From: Tilletiaria anomala UBC 951
Lineage: Eukaryota > Basidiomycota > Exobasidiomycetes > Georgefischeriales > Tilletiariaceae
Length of the DNA stretch: 64,000 nt
Assembly: GCF_000711695.1 (NCBI RefSeq)
Contig: NW_013547008.1
Coordinates: forward strand, 124,001 to 188,000
Reading direction: 5' to 3'
Shown here in pieces: positions 1 to 13,970 of this stretch (positions are counted from its first letter, which is position 1; every line of letters starts with the position of its first letter). Made by a program: the position numbers and the translations under genes. The notes below the pieces were generated by a model. It searched no databases. It saw nothing but the letters and a program-made list of their open reading frames with translations, and was not told the origin of the DNA.

Positions 1-824
1 TGGACTGCTCGGAGCTCAGCGAGCAGCACAGCATATCGAAGCTTGTCGGAGCGCCGCCCGGATACATTGGCTATGATCAGGCCGGCGGCTTGACGGAGCG
101 AGTGCGCCGCAAGCCGTACTCCATCATCTTGTTCGATGAGATTGAAAAGGCGGCGCGGAGCGTTCAGATGGTCCTCTTGCAGATTCTCGACGAGGGTAAG
201 CTCACTGATGCTCAAGGACGACAGGTAGACTTCCGCCAGACAATCGTTGTCTGCACGTCCAACCTCGGTGCAGAGGTGCTTAGCGAAAGCGGGGCCACGA
301 CGCCCGACGGTAAGCTGACGTGCAGAGCAAAAGAAAGCGTCTCGAGCGCTGTGCAGCACGCGTTGCCGCCTGAGCTCTTGAACCGTTTCGACGAGATCCT
401 GCACTATAATCGTCTATCGCGCGACTCGCTGCGCGGGATCGTCGACATTCGGCTAAAGGAGATCCAGGCGCGCTTGACGGACCGACGCATCGAGCTCGCC
501 GTCGACGATGGCGCCAAACAGTGGCTCGCAACGAACGGTTACAGCGACATCTACGGCGCGCGCCCGCTCAATCGGCTCATACAGAAGGCGCTGCTGACAC
601 CGCTGGCAAAGGTGCTGATTGAGGGCAGCGTCCGCGATGGCGACACGGTCTTCATGGGCCTCAAGAAGGACGCCAAGCCGGACGAGGAAGCAATCGTCAT
701 CAGCGGTATCCGGCACGAGCAAACAACCGCGGCGGCGAACGCAGACACGACGTGTGCGTCGGCCGTTGCTGAAGACATCGGGCCAGATGTCATCGAGGGC
801 GAGATCTTGCCACTCAGGAAGTGA
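1..824 (+). CDS. HSP78: Hsp78/ClpB-type mitochondrial disaggregase, C-terminal part
   Basis: This is the 3' end of a class-I Hsp100 AAA+ ATPase; the gene begins left of the window. The frame is open from base 3 to the TGA at 822-824 with no intron. It covers the second AAA+ module: pore-loop motif GAPPGYIGYD, Walker B IILFDEIEKA, sensor-1 CTSNLGAEVL, arginine finger region PELLNRFDEI, and the D2-small sensor-2 motif YGARPLNRLIQ near the end. Family members thread aggregated proteins with Hsp70 help. The lack of a long ClpB tail and the fungal context favour the mitochondrial Hsp78 over cytosolic Hsp104, but the N-terminus that would show a targeting peptide is missing. The last 45 residues are acidic and poorly conserved. 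The gene converges on BCP1, with 343 bases between stops. Confidence 0.9.
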   Translation, partial: DCSELSEQHSISKLVGAPPGYIGYDQAGGLTERVRRKPYSIILFDEIEKAARSVQMVLLQILDEGKLTDAQGRQVDFRQTIVVCTSNLGAEVLSESGATTPDGKLTCRAKESVSSAVQHALPPELLNRFDEILHYNRLSRDSLRGIVDIRLKEIQARLTDRRIELAVDDGAKQWLATNGYSDIYGARPLNRLIQKALLTPLAKVLIEGSVRDGDTVFMGLKKDAKPDEEAIVISGIRHEQTTAAANADTTCASAVAEDIGPDVIEGEILPLRK

Positions 825-1167
825 GTCCGAGTATATCAGCCTGTGAGCGTCGAGAGAAGGAGCAGTTCTTCTGCAGCGCCATTTCACCTTCATGGACCGA
901 TCATATATCGCTACCATAATTACACCACTCATTCCCCAAGCACGGAACCGTATTCAGTACCACACCATCGCGCAGTGAGAATGTATCATAGCTAAGTGTC
1001 ATAACAAGCTTCATCCGCTTCATCTACTGAACTCGGTAAATGATGATGGCTCAGGCATTGGTGTGCTCCCTTTCGATCGTCTGCGCGGCCAGCATTACTG
1101 GTATAGGCCTTGAACGGGTCAAAACAGACCAGGTTGCATACGAGCTACACATGATTCAAACATCTTG
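825..1167. other. 3' intergenic region between convergent HSP78 and BCP1
   Basis: The region lies between two stop codons on opposite strands and should hold both 3' UTRs. I see no further gene or repeat. Confidence 0.6.
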
Positions 1168-2353
1168 CTACGCTCCACCAGCAAAGGCTTCCTCCATCTC
1201 CTTTACTGCCGCTGGCCATTTCTCACGCGGCACCGCAACGAGTCTGCCGAACAATGGCGTTTCGAAAGAGTCGGCTGCGTCTCGCGGTGGTGGGAAGCGG
1301 AACGTGCATGTGTGAGAGGCGTGCTGCAGAGCGAACAACGGAGAAGACACATCAATCATTCGGCCGTCACGCTGGTTCACTTTCTCTCTGTTCACCTTGG
1401 ATATAATGGCGTCTTCCGGGTGGAACATGCCCATATCGTCGCCATCTGGCAAAGAGGAAGCTTTGGCCATGGAGGCTGTGCCTGTTGCTTTCGCACCTGC
1501 CTTTCGTCTCCGCTTGCCGGCCTTGCCCGCCGTTGCAGCCTCATCTTCCATTTCCTCGTCCGAGGAAAGGGCAGCAGCTGCAAACACTCGGGAGAAGAGC
1601 AGATAATGTGATGGTTTCGGCTGTCCAGAGGGCAGAGAGAACGTGTTTAGTTTTCAAATCACTACCTTTACCGCTAATACATGTGCGCACATACGCACCT
1701 CGCCCTTGGCGTAAAGCTGATCAAGCTCTTCGTTCAGTAATCGATATAGAGGAGAAGCAACGGCTGCCGGCATGTTGATCATTCGTTCATGAAGAATGAG
1801 AGTGGCGCCTTCAGCTGTACATGAGCACGCCTTCGAAAGCAAGTCGTGAAGAGGCGCTGTCTTGGGCACGCATTCCAAGAAGAGCTTGGTGATTTGTGAG
1901 ATTGACTCTGGAGAGTCTGCCTGTGTTTTGCTCGCTCGTTAGGTCTTGCACCCGGATGTGCTCTTACTTGGATATAACTCACTGCTATCCGCCCGGCACT
2001 GACTACCGCAAAAGGGTCGTTGTCTTCGTCATCCTGAACCTTGATAACAGTCCCGACACCGCGATCTTTCGAGGTATTGATGATGTAGTCTGCGATCAGC
2101 CCGGCGTCGAGCTTCGGTGCGTGCGTATAGAAGAGCTGCACAAAGAGCCGCTTCAGTGCTTGGTAGTCGATCTCAGCCGGGGCGTTGAAGACAAAGTCGA
2201 CAGAGATCATGTCCTGTAAATGGCGGCACGCCGAGCGTTTCAGTACAAACGTGAGCCCACAGCACGAAATATGAGCAAACGCACAACATCGCTGCCAGAG
2301 TCTGAGGCATCGCCTTCGCCAGCTCCTGCCTTGCGCTTGTTCGAACCGCTCAT
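1168..2353 (-). CDS. BCP1: BCP1/BCCIP-family nuclear chaperone and export factor
   Basis: Four exons join in phase: 2285-2353, 1968-2213, 1699-1920 and 1168-1620, giving 329 residues. The start is the ATG at 2353 (MSGSNKRKAG). An acidic Ser/Asp leader runs into the family signature DMISVDFVFNAP, followed by the Bcp1 fold with HYLLFSRVF near residue 185. The last exon has a Lys/Arg-rich stretch (KRRRK), a likely nuclear signal, then a conserved FHPED motif. In yeast, Bcp1 is a nuclear protein that chaperones ribosomal protein Rpl23 and helps export Mss4; human BCCIP binds BRCA2 and p21. All three introns have GT-AG ends and are short (47, 71 and 78 nt). Identity rests on the N-terminal and central motifs. 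Confidence 0.9.
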
Positions 2354-2744
2354 TTTGGTTGTTGCGAAGTAATCAAGTGTCTGAAGCTCGTCAGCGTCAA
2401 TGCCAAGCTGAGAGTGATGTTTGTCACAAAGCGTTGAAATTGCCGATGTTCGAGTAATCGGTCAGTCAGCGTAGGTCACGGAAAATCAGCGCTTTCCCTG
2501 CTCTTCCGAACAATAGGGTATTCAGCGTATATCAAAGGGTTGCAGACGTCACTGGCATGTGTATGCTGTGGCCTGTAAGTAGCAATAAGACTGGAGATAT
2601 GACAGGACATCTTAAGTCGCCTGTTTGCCATCTCCCAGCTTCCCATTGTGGACAGCTTAAAGATGGAAAAAAAAGATTCTTCGAGTTTTGAAGAGCTTGT
2701 CAAACTACTAATCCATTATGTTGGTTCTTCGCAAGAAGAACATG
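2354..2744. other. Intergenic region upstream of BCP1 and of tRNA-Cys
   Basis: This should hold the BCP1 promoter, read leftwards, and the 5' flank of the tRNA gene. I recognise no further gene. Confidence 0.5.
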
Positions 2745-2836
2745 GGACCATTAGCACAGTGGTAGTTGCGCGGGATTGCAACGTGTTAAGTACACTAAAT
2801 ATCCTGAGGTCGCCGGTTCGATCCTGGCATGGTCCT
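2745..2836 (+). tRNA. tRNA-Cys (anticodon GCA) with a 19-nt intron
   Basis: The acceptor arms GGACCAT and ATGGTCC pair fully. The T arm is GCCGG-TTCGATC-CTGGC, with one G-U pair. The anticodon stem CGGGA pairs with TCCTG around the loop TTGCAA, giving anticodon GCA. A 19-base intron sits after position 37, the canonical place. A run of six T at 2838-2843 directly after the gene fits a Pol III terminator. Mature length without intron is 73 nt. Confidence 0.88.
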
Positions 2837-5714
2837 ATTTTTTCCATCCATTTTGCTGGATGCCCAGCAATGCTTTTTTCCAGGCGCGCTACGTCCATGA
2901 AGGGATGTTTTTTGTTCAAGTTTTTGACTTCGCGACAAATAACAAGATACCAAATGCGACGCCAATACCTGCGGGGCAGACCTGGTCGTCATCAGGCTTT
3001 TCAGTGAAGTAATTGTTGAAATTGATTGCGATTCATCGTACTGGCCTGTTCCTGCGCCTGGGGGCACGCTTTCAAGTCAATCAGTTAATGCTCACATCGA
3101 TCAAGAAAGTACGCGGAGTGCAACAGCTATCCAGCGCCTCTCGGCTAGATAGTCACTTCGACATGTCCTCGAAACACATATTACAGCACTGTGTTGAAGG
3201 CTCGGGATGTGTTGTCCAGTGGACGCTGCTGCTGGCTTAGCACCGATCGCTTAGTTCTGCCTCTGTCGTGGGTACATCTTCCAAAACTATTCTTCAGATT
3301 GTGGTCGATGTGTGGGAGGGCTTTCACTTGGGGGCCCTCTGATCTTATGGTTACATGACTGGAATTTGCAACCTACCTGGCTGTCAGCAGCGTTGGCACA
3401 ACCTGTCCCTCTGCTGTCCTCGACCGTGTGTGTTCACTGCGGATAATTGGGCACGGTATTTCTGGTTAACACGTACGGTGTTTCGATATCACCCCCACGG
3501 GTCATCGCCATCCCATCATCCAAGCCATCCGGAAGGAACAGATAGACGAGTCCGGCAGGCAACAAACCTTGCCATCTTTTTACACCTTCCAAATATTAAT
3601 TTGAAGGGTACGATCGCGATTGATGTCCACCAGAAAGGCGAACGAGCTGGCCACTGGTGTTGCATCATCTCAAACGACCTTTGTAAAAGTGGATCCGACG
3701 GTCTTTGCCGGGTGCAAAAGAAGCTCTCCCTGTGTCCCGGTATGTAACATCTCTAGGCTTTGCGAAAGCGATGGCGCTCGGCATATCCGCGATGACAGAG
3801 GAATCAACGCCGTCGCCCAGGGGAGGTATCGCAAGTTGCTCTAGTGCCCACAGATTGGTTCCAGCGCGTTTCGATAAAGACGCAGTCCTCTACATATAGT
3901 AAGCCTTTTCGCGCGCGGGCACGGTGGGCCGTTCGTTGCGCATGTGGGGTATGGTCGTCCTCAAACACTTGTGATCTGATCGTCTGCGGCTTATCCGGCA
4001 ACGAAGGAGGCGACGGGCGGGGCCATCTCTTTGCACTCGCAGCCTGCGGCGTCGGAGTCGCTGCAGTGCCCGTTGGAATAGGAGCAGGGTGGCAGCCGCG
4101 GTGTGGCTGGTATGTATGAACAGTCCGGCGTCGGGTCTGGTGCCCACGCAGAGGCGTGGTGGACGCGCGTCGCGTCATACATGACCAGCATAGTAGCGCA
4201 GTATGTTCTTTTGAGTCGGTCGAGAGAGGTGCGCTGGTCCTCGTCACGACGCGCGACTTCATTTGCACGTAATTGAGTGGTAGCTATACACTGACATAGT
4301 ACATTTCTACACAGAGTGACTTCTTTGGAACACGCCCCAGCTTCTCCGAGAGAGTGACGGCACAGCACTGGCGAGCGATGAACAACTGATGAGTGCATTC
4401 GGAGTTTCGGACCGACTTGCCGAACCATTCTCACTATTCGCCCGTCACCATTTGGTCAAGTTTCTTCAACACTCCCTTCCCCATAGGGACCAATCATGTC
4501 GACGGGGCAAGTATTCCCAGGCTGCACAATGCTGGAAAGCACATATGCCCTGGGGACGTTTTGTGGCGCAGGGTTGACGCACGTGCAAGCACAAGCCCAA
4601 GCCGAACCGACCAATTCCAGTCAACTCTTTCTTTGCGAGACTGGACACAGGTATTTCAGCATTTGCGCCTCGCGGCTCTCTGCAGGACTGTGATGAAGCG
4701 ATGGACTTGCTGCTTCGGCTCCTTGCAAATACATAGGGGGCGGTACGCGTTCGCTGCGCTGCTCGATCTCGCCCGGAGGGCGAAAGTAGCGTACAAATGT
4801 ATTTAATACACTGTACATATTTGTCTATCCCCATAGTGACCTGCTCAATGGATGCCTTCACCGCCGTAGATATGGAGTGTAGAAATCTGCGACTTGGCAA
4901 CAACAAACGTCGCCTCCCACTGCCGACTGGGCGAGCACCGGAGCGTGGGAAAAGGCCACCAGGCTTCTTTGCTTTGCCAAGGAGACATATGTACACTTAT
5001 GTTTTGTGTACCCTGCGGCGCTCAAACTCATAACATGTGGATGTGTGCTTACCGGTTGCCACGCTCTGCTTCGCGTTCCTGTAGCTGGTGGAGACAGATG
5101 GCAGGCCTGTGACGTGGCAGGGGATCTGACGCTTTCCTTCGGATGACTCTTGCCACCTATATGCAGGCCAGAGCCCACACCCCCCTTTCTCCTCATAAGC
5201 AGATGCAAGGTCATCGGGTCGAGTGGTCACATGGGTGCGATGCGGCAGTCGCTGGCTGTGCATGAAACCAAAGAAGGTAGAACATGGCAGAACTCGTACC
5301 TTTCCCCCGGGAGCCGGAATGGGAACTGGAGCCGGGGGACCGGGTTTCGGGTAACCGGACCGGACTTGCGAGGCACCCAGTCGCTGTGTCGCTGTTTCTT
5401 TGGGATACGGCTGTGACATTGCCGCTCGCGTGCGTGCCTGAGAAGCCAGCCATTCCCCACCATTTCCGTGTTGGAGGCTCGGGTGTTTCTCTATCCATAA
5501 CCAATCGGCTGGCGGGGCGGGGATCTTGAAGTACTGCTGCTGAGCCACACAGACGATGAGACCTTTTCCTCCGCGCAGAAGCATCGCCAGCAACACCAAC
5601 ATGCCGACACATGCGTGTATATAACCGCAGCTTGCATCCTTTGAGACCAGAACCACCCCAGGCATCAATGTAAACGTGGCCAGAGAGAGCAGCATCCCCT
5701 CGTCCGCCTCCATC
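2837..5714. other. 2.9-kb region with no supported gene
   Basis: After the tRNA terminator I find no frame that reads as a known protein. Open stretches at 3620-3899 (plus) and 3804-4434 (minus) overlap, lack domain motifs and do not splice into anything recognisable. The right end holds the promoter of the symporter gene, with a TATA-like box at 5618-5624. A G/C-rich block rich in CCGG lies at about 5305-5370. Confidence 0.5.
5618..5624 (+). promoter_or_regulatory. TATA-like element (TATATAA)
   Basis: The sequence TATATAA lies 91 bases upstream of the symporter start codon at 5715, a plausible core-promoter position. No other start signal was recognised there. Confidence 0.4.
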
Positions 5715-7722
5715 ATGAGCAAGCAGGACGTCAAGCCACTCGACCCACTCGTCGCCTCCACCAAGGATGTCGAAGGCGACGCCACTTCGGCCGACGCCGA
5801 CGCCGGTCAACCCCTCGAGCTCGTCTCGGCCGAGGATGACAAGCGTGTCCTGCGCCGGATCGACTGGCACATGCAGCCGGTCATCATGGTAATCTACTTT
5901 CTCGTCACGCTCGACAAGGCCAGCCTGTCGTACACGTCCGTCTTTGGAATCCAGCACGACGCCAAGCTGGTCGGAAACCAGTACTCGCTGCTTTCCTCGG
6001 TCGTATACATCGCCCAGCTCGTCTTCCAACCGATCAGCGCCTTGGCCATCATCAAGCTCCGCCTCTCTCTCTGGGTCGGCGCCCTGATTACCCTCTGGGG
6101 CATCACACTCGCTTCTGGAGCGGCCGCGTACAACTTTAGCGGGCTCTTCGCCATGCGCTTCTTCCTCGGAGGGTGCGGGAGAGCAATGCCTCCGCTTCCA
6201 GACACAGAGTATGACTGACGTCTGCTCCCTTCTGACCCTTTCTCCACAGGCTCGAGTCGTCCATCGCGCCATGCAACGTCGCGCTGACCCAAGCATTCTA
6301 CCGTCGCTCAGAGCAGGGCTTCCGCACGAGCACGTGGTACGCCATGAATGGCGTCAGCACCATCATCGGCAGTGCCATCGCCTATGGCCTCGGGCACGTA
6401 CATTCGGACAAGCTCTACTCGTACCAAGTCATTTTCCTCACACTCGGCCTACTCACTGTCGCCTACGGCATGACGACGTTCTTCACTGTGCCGGACAGCA
6501 TTGACCATGCGTACTTTCTTAAAAACGGCGACGACAGACGCATCGCGCGTGAGCGCGTCCGCTTCAACCAGGCGGGCACTGACGAGCGCAAGTTCAGCTG
6601 GCCCCAGTGCCTGGAGACGTTCCTCGACCTCAAGTCGTGGGTCTGGATGTCTCTCGCCTTCCTCATCTCCATCCCCTCGGGCGGCTTCTCCAACTTCCAA
6701 GCTCTCATCCTCCAAGGTTTCGGCTTCGACAAGTACCAGGTCATGCTGCTCTCCATGCCCGTCGGCGCCATGCAGATCATCTCTATCTTTGCAGCCTTTT
6801 GGGCCTCATCGTACTTCAAGAATAAAACCGGTGTCCTCCTCGGCGTCATGGTGCCCACCCTTATCGGCGGCGGCATGCTCTATGGCCTGGGCCGTGAGCC
6901 AAAGGACCGTCCAGCGCTCCTCGTCGCGTACTGTGAGTTCTTCCGATATGATTCTCATCAGGCACTGGCCATCCTGAGGCCGGAAGGTATCCTGGACCCT
7001 GCTGACCAATTCAGGACGCGTGACTACTATGCTACCAGACCTGACTGTCTGCTACGTCGCGGTCACACCGCTCCTGTTTAACTGGCATTCAAGCAACGTC
7101 GCCGGGCGCACGAAGAAGGCGCTGACGACCGCCTTCTTTGTCGCGGGCCAAGCGGGGGGGAACCTCGTCGGGCCCTTCCTATTCAAGAGCTCCGATGCGC
7201 CGTACTACAAGCCCGGCCTGCGCGCTGTCCTAATCATCCTCTGCGCCCTGGTGCTCGAGATCAGCTTCATGGCCGGTTGGCTCTTCTACCTCAACAAGCG
7301 CAACGAGCGCCGACGCGCCGCGCGCGGCATGAGCGCCAAGCTGACCGATTATTCGATGCTCAATCCTAAAGAGGTGCAGAAGCACAAAGAGAAGGAGGAA
7401 GAGAAACAGCGGCAGCAGCGGCAGCAGCAGCCGCAAGGTGCTTCCCTCGATGCCATCCCACCCATCGATAGCGACAAGCAGGCTCCTTCGTCCACAGCAG
7501 CAGCGCATCTTCAGATCATCGCCTTGCAAGATGGCAAAAAGGCCAACGAGGGGACCGCAGAGCTCGGCTTCGCACCGAGCTCGGCGCCGCTGCACGGCGC
7601 GCACGCCTTTGATGACCTTACAGATCTGGAGAATGACGAATTCATCTACGTGGTGAGTCCGCCTCAACAGCGCTCTTATGAAACCACTTGATGCTGACTG
7701 AACGCTTCAATTGCAGTACTGA
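5715..7722 (+). CDS. MFS anion:cation symporter (Dal5/Tna1-like)
   Basis: Four exons, 5715-6172, 6250-6932, 7039-7652 and 7717-7722, give 586 residues. The ATG at 5715 opens MSKQDVKPLD; upstream in-frame codons are not ATG. The protein has the ACS family layout: an acidic cytosolic N-terminus, the first helix with VIYFLVTLDKASLSYTSVFG, the LESSIAPCN motif in the first half, a central loop with KFSWPQCLE, and a charged Gln-rich C-tail. Family members import carboxylates such as allantoate, nicotinate or biotin precursors together with protons; the substrate cannot be read from the sequence. The tail ends DLTDLENDEFIYVY, close to the usual DLTDxxNxxFRYxL ending of the family. That ending supports the tiny last exon (TAC TGA). 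Confidence 0.9.
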
Positions 7723-7830
7723 ACGTGCCATTGCTAAGCATTCTGACCGTAAATCATTTCTACTTGTTGTATTTCTGAACCTACGCAATAATTCCATGCA
7801 GGCACCACTCATACCCATCCATCTGGGCAT

Positions 7831-9875
<2,045 letters not shown>

Positions 9876-10238
9876 TTCTTCGGTTGAGCGATAAGAGAGA
9901 ATGTGCTTAATACCGTAAGTAGCAATCCAGAGCGAGGAGACTTTCAAGCTAATAACAGTCCACGATGAAATGCTCAAGTGGAATCCGCAATGAGCTGAAG
10001 TGAGGAGGTTTGACGCCCAGGTTGATAAAGAGTTTCCTTGGTATTAATATCTCGTGTCGAAATGATAACCGCTAGCCTCGTCGTCCCAACAACACCGCAC
10101 CAGTAGGCTCCATTACACCTTGAAATTACCCCACAATACGATATTTCAGATCGAGTCATTCACTCGCGAAATGTCGAGAGTTGAAGGGGAGCAAACCTTG
10201 CAGAGCGGCCAAAGTACGGAACGGCAAAAAGAAATGCT
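9876..10238. other. Intergenic region upstream of the PLP enzyme
   Basis: It should contain the PLP-enzyme promoter and the 3' flank of the tRNA-Lys gene, with a T5 run for Pol III termination (minus strand, 10226-10230). No coding signal was recognised. Confidence 0.5.
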
Positions 10239-10337
10239 CGCTCCACGTGGGACTCGAACCCACAACCGCGGGATCGCGACTTCCCTCTTCAAGAGGTGAA
10301 TAAAAGTCCCGAATTCTGGCCATTGAAATAGCAGAGC
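10239..10337 (-). tRNA. tRNA-Lys (anticodon TTT) with a 26-nt intron
   Basis: On the minus strand the acceptor arms GCTCTGC and GTGGAGC pair with two wobbles. The T arm is GTGGG-TTCGAGT-CCCAC. The anticodon stem CGGGA pairs with TCCCG around CTTTTA, giving anticodon TTT. The intron follows position 37 and contains a short hairpin (CTCTT/AAGAG). Mature length is 73 nt, the same as the other Lys tRNA here. The D stem is TTTC/GAAT instead of the usual GC-rich form (see findings). Confidence 0.85.
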
Positions 10338-12265
10338 TGACATGAGTGCTATTTTTACTTAGTATAACTTAAGTCAATAAGACTGCGGAAGCCTCCCCAC
10401 GAGGCACGCCCCCGCTCATGCGTCCACATCCACAGCTTCTCCCCAAAGTCGACAGTGTTTGTCACACGTGACTTTCTCAAGTCACGATGTCACCCTTTTG
10501 GAAGGTTGCGCTTCATGGGCGCCAAGCGCACAATAGAGTTCAGGGTGCTTTCCCTACTTCTAACGTTGGCAGCACATGTCCTTCCTCCCTGTCCAGGGAG
10601 AACCCCAAGCCATCGGAGGCAACAACGCCATGCATTCGACGGGTAAAAGGACTCCACAACCCGCGCGCCTGCTGTAACTGAGTGGCAATGGCATTGTTGG
10701 GTGCACGGGAGTCTGATATCACGATACAAAGCAGCAGTGGACTGCGACCCACGTGCACAAGCACGAGGGTACGCGCAGGTGTAGTTGTTAAAAGAACAGC
10801 AATTACAGTGTAAGCGAATGCTATGTTTGTTGCTGTGCAGTCTGGGCTCTGGGAATGTTGCTCAGGCGACCGAAGTCTCATTGAATTGACAGCCTGCTGG
10901 AGCCCCTTTCTAGAAAAGCCTGTGGCATTCATTCTCGGTTTGGTGCCATCGGCGCATGTCTGGCCTCCTTTTCCCCATTTCCCTGTTTGCTTAGCAATGC
11001 CTGCGCAATAGCAAGTGGAATGGAAGAGCATTCTGACGCATGCTTGCCAACAGGCCGCCAAGGCCACAAGCCTTCGGCCCGCAGAGCAGGAGCGGCAGCG
11101 AACGAAGATGGACGCAGAGTTTTCACGAACGCTTTTTGCCTTCTATACGTTCTACTCGGCGGGAATTGACGCTGTTTCGTTGCATTCAAGCCGCTTTTGA
11201 GGTTTGCGGAGCACGAATGCCACCCAGTGGGTGATGGCCTGAATCCTCGCCTTTCGCCACGGTTGGGACGTGAGTGGTTCGCGTGGCACCACATCCTCTG
11301 GCTTCAAGGGAGTCGTCAAAGTGGTCTCTCACAAAGAATTTATTTTCGTTACAAGCTTGTCGATGGAAGATGCCCGATGACTTCTCTAGGATGAGTAGAT
11401 GGCTCTTCTTAGGTCCATTCGTTGGCTCGAAGGCTCGAAAGTCAAAATATCTGCGAACACGTGGGCAGCTACCCATGAGATGGAATTGTTCCCGCGTGGA
11501 GTGTGTGGCGGGGATGGGGTTATTACTCGCGACTCTGCCAACCACGTGCCTGCCATGCAAATGACCCGAGAAAGAGAGCGAGCGAGAGAGCCGGCAAAAT
11601 GCCAAGTGGCGAGCAACTCAGAGGCAGCCGCAGAACCCACAATTTGGTGTGCGATCTGCTCGAAGAGTTTCAAAATGCACAGCACACATTTCTTCAGAGA
11701 CACTCAGCCCAACACCCGTGCGCAGCATCCATGTGGGCAGTCTCTCTTCTACTGGCTCAACTCACCAGACTCCATGCCGTGCGCAGCATGGCGGTATTTA
11801 CTATGCATGTTCGTGACTGGTACATACGAGCATGTGGTTAAATCCTTACGGCCGCGGGTACTACAGCGCAACAAGCGCATTAATTAATGCAGCGCTCGCT
11901 GAGCCCACGTGAGCAGCTCCGATTAAAGTTCAAGTGGCCGCGCCAGCGCCTGCGGCGATCGCCTCTTCTTTCTTTCTTTTTCCTTCTTTGCTTGGGCTGC
12001 CATCTCAGCTGCCATCGGAGACTGCGCCGCCTACCGCCACGCCGCAGGATCACGCTAGCGAACAACCACCCAGCCCAGGATCACTGTTCCAACTCCAAAA
12101 GAGCAGTCCATCAGTCCGTCTATACATTGCCTTCGACTGGTTCTCCGTAACCATCATTCACTTCGTAGGTCGCATCTTCAGCTGCATCCCATATTCTGTC
12201 CTTGGGAAGCGAAGGAAGTAGCGCTACAGCAGCAGCAGCGGAAGCGACGACAAAGGTTGCTCGCC
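10338..12265. other. 1.9-kb region with no supported gene
   Basis: No frame gives a recognisable domain. The last 300-400 bases, with pyrimidine-rich tracts around 11960-12060, probably form the promoter and 5' leader of the bHLH gene. A purine run (GAGAGAG type) lies near 11570-11590. Confidence 0.5.
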
Positions 12266-13970
12266 ATGGCACGCCAACAACACAGCTCCAGCTCCACCGG
12301 TCCCTTTCTTCACCACTCTGCACCCGGCGGCGGCAGCAGCCACCATCTATCCGTCGTCCATGCGCCAGCCCATGCCCCGTATGCCCATCTGAACTCGTTC
12401 TATGGCGCTGTGAGCGGGCGCAGAGGCTCGACGGACCCGGTGCTGCATGCAAGCATGGCAGCAAGCGCCTCAGCGCACTTCAACGGCTCCGCCAACGCGA
12501 GTTCAGGCGGCAGCGGGCTGCATGGATCGGGGACCGGTGTCTCTGCATCAGGCCTCGGGTCATCATTGGGGCTGGGTGGGAATGGATATGGAGGCTCCAA
12601 TGCGGGCATAGGCCCAACCTGGAATAACTCGGGTGGCGAATCCGCCGCCCTGTTCGGCGCGGGTCGAGGTCGTTCCTCGATCCAGTTCAATGACCTCCCC
12701 AGCAGCAACCTGTCTGCTCCAAGCAATGCTCATCCAGCAGGCGCAGGGCCGCACTCCAGCCCTGCGCTCAGTGGAAGCAACTCGACGGCCAGAAAAGGCT
12801 TGGGCAGACCGATGGGGTCGCATGCGGGCCTGGGAGCCTCAGGGAGGCCGCACGTGAACCTACCCCCTTTGACAAATGGTGCGCAGCTTTCTATCTCCTC
12901 CATCATTAAGCACGCTGAGTTGATCTGATTTTTCCTTCATTTCTTTCGCTTTACCTTCAACTTTCCTCAATTTTTGGTCAGGTATGGAAGAACGTCGTCC
13001 ATCTTTCTCGTCCTTTCCCCCTGGCCCTACTCAGGCCGATGCATTGAACCAAGCACCTTTCTATCCACATTCGCACCCCCACTCACATCCAAGTCCACAT
13101 CCCTCTCATCCTTCCCATCCGGCGGAGCAGCCCCACATGTCAGCGCCAACAGGGCAGCCACATGATTCTAGGCAGCTCTACTCGAATGCAGTCCAGCGGC
13201 CTGCGCGGCTACCCCCGCCAGGCATATCTACCCCAGACGAGGAAAGAGACTCGGCCAGGCGCGAGTCGTTTGCCGGATCCTCCTCCTCTTCGAATAGCAT
13301 CGGAGATGGTACCGGCAACGCTGCAGAGGGTTCTCGGACGGCATCGAGCGGCAAAGCGATCTTACTGCCCGATCGTAGGGACACGCCGTACAGTCGAAGC
13401 CCAGAGCTGAGGAACAGCCACAAGATTGCGGAGAGGAAGCGGAGGAGAGAGATGAAGGATCTGTTTGATGACTTGCGCGAGCAGCTTCCCGTCGACAGGG
13501 GCCCCAAGACAAGCAAATGGGAGATCTTGAGTAAAGGTGAGCACATGCAATGTCCAGTACCCCCGTGCCACACCTGCGCCGCTAACATGCTTTGCACCCA
13601 CATAGCTGTCGAACACATCAACAACTTGCGCACCGAGCGAGACGATTTGCTCAAAGAGATCGAATCACTGCAATCGCAAGTTGCAGACTCGCGCAAACAA
13701 AATACTTCGATTTCAGCTTCGGCCAGCAACAGCGGTAGTGGGCAAGGTGTGGGCGGCGGGGGCGACACGAACGCAGCAACGAACCACCACACGGCATCAT
13801 CGTCCGACCCGCACCACTCCAGCCACGGGTCCGCCGCAAGCTACGCTTCGAGCCTTCAGCATCCCGCCGCAGGCGACTCGGGCCCGCCAGGTGCAACGTC
13901 CAGCGTGCAACACGCGCAATCAGATGGATACCATGCCAACGTAGGCTCCGTGTATCCAATGCAAGGGTGA
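12266..13970 (+). CDS. Class-B basic helix-loop-helix transcription factor
   Basis: Three exons, 12266-12878, 12982-13536 and 13606-13970, give 510 residues; the first ATG after an upstream non-ATG frame is at 12266. The first 330 residues are low-complexity Ser/Gly/His/Ala, with a His-Pro repeat (HPHSHPSPHP) near residue 230. The basic region RNSHKIAERKRRREM starts at about residue 348 and has the H-x3-E-x3-R pattern that in class-B bHLH proteins reads the E-box CACGTG. Helix 1 (LFDDLREQLP), a loop with a conserved KxSKWEIL, and helix 2 (AVEHINNLRTERDDLL) follow and run into a short coiled coil. An intron cuts between loop and helix 2. The tail is Ser/His/Gly-rich. The target genes are unknown. 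It is not a fungal SREBP by its basic region (no Tyr in place of the class-B Arg). Confidence 0.88.

Noticed and set aside
3620-4434. Overlapping open frames on both strands downstream of tRNA-Cys that looked like a possible gene.
   Set aside because: No family motif, no usable intron set (one candidate intron would be 17 nt), and plus and minus frames compete equally.
5211-6296. Minus-strand frame of 361 codons across the symporter 5' end.
   Set aside because: It is antisense to a clear MFS gene and has no recognisable domain.
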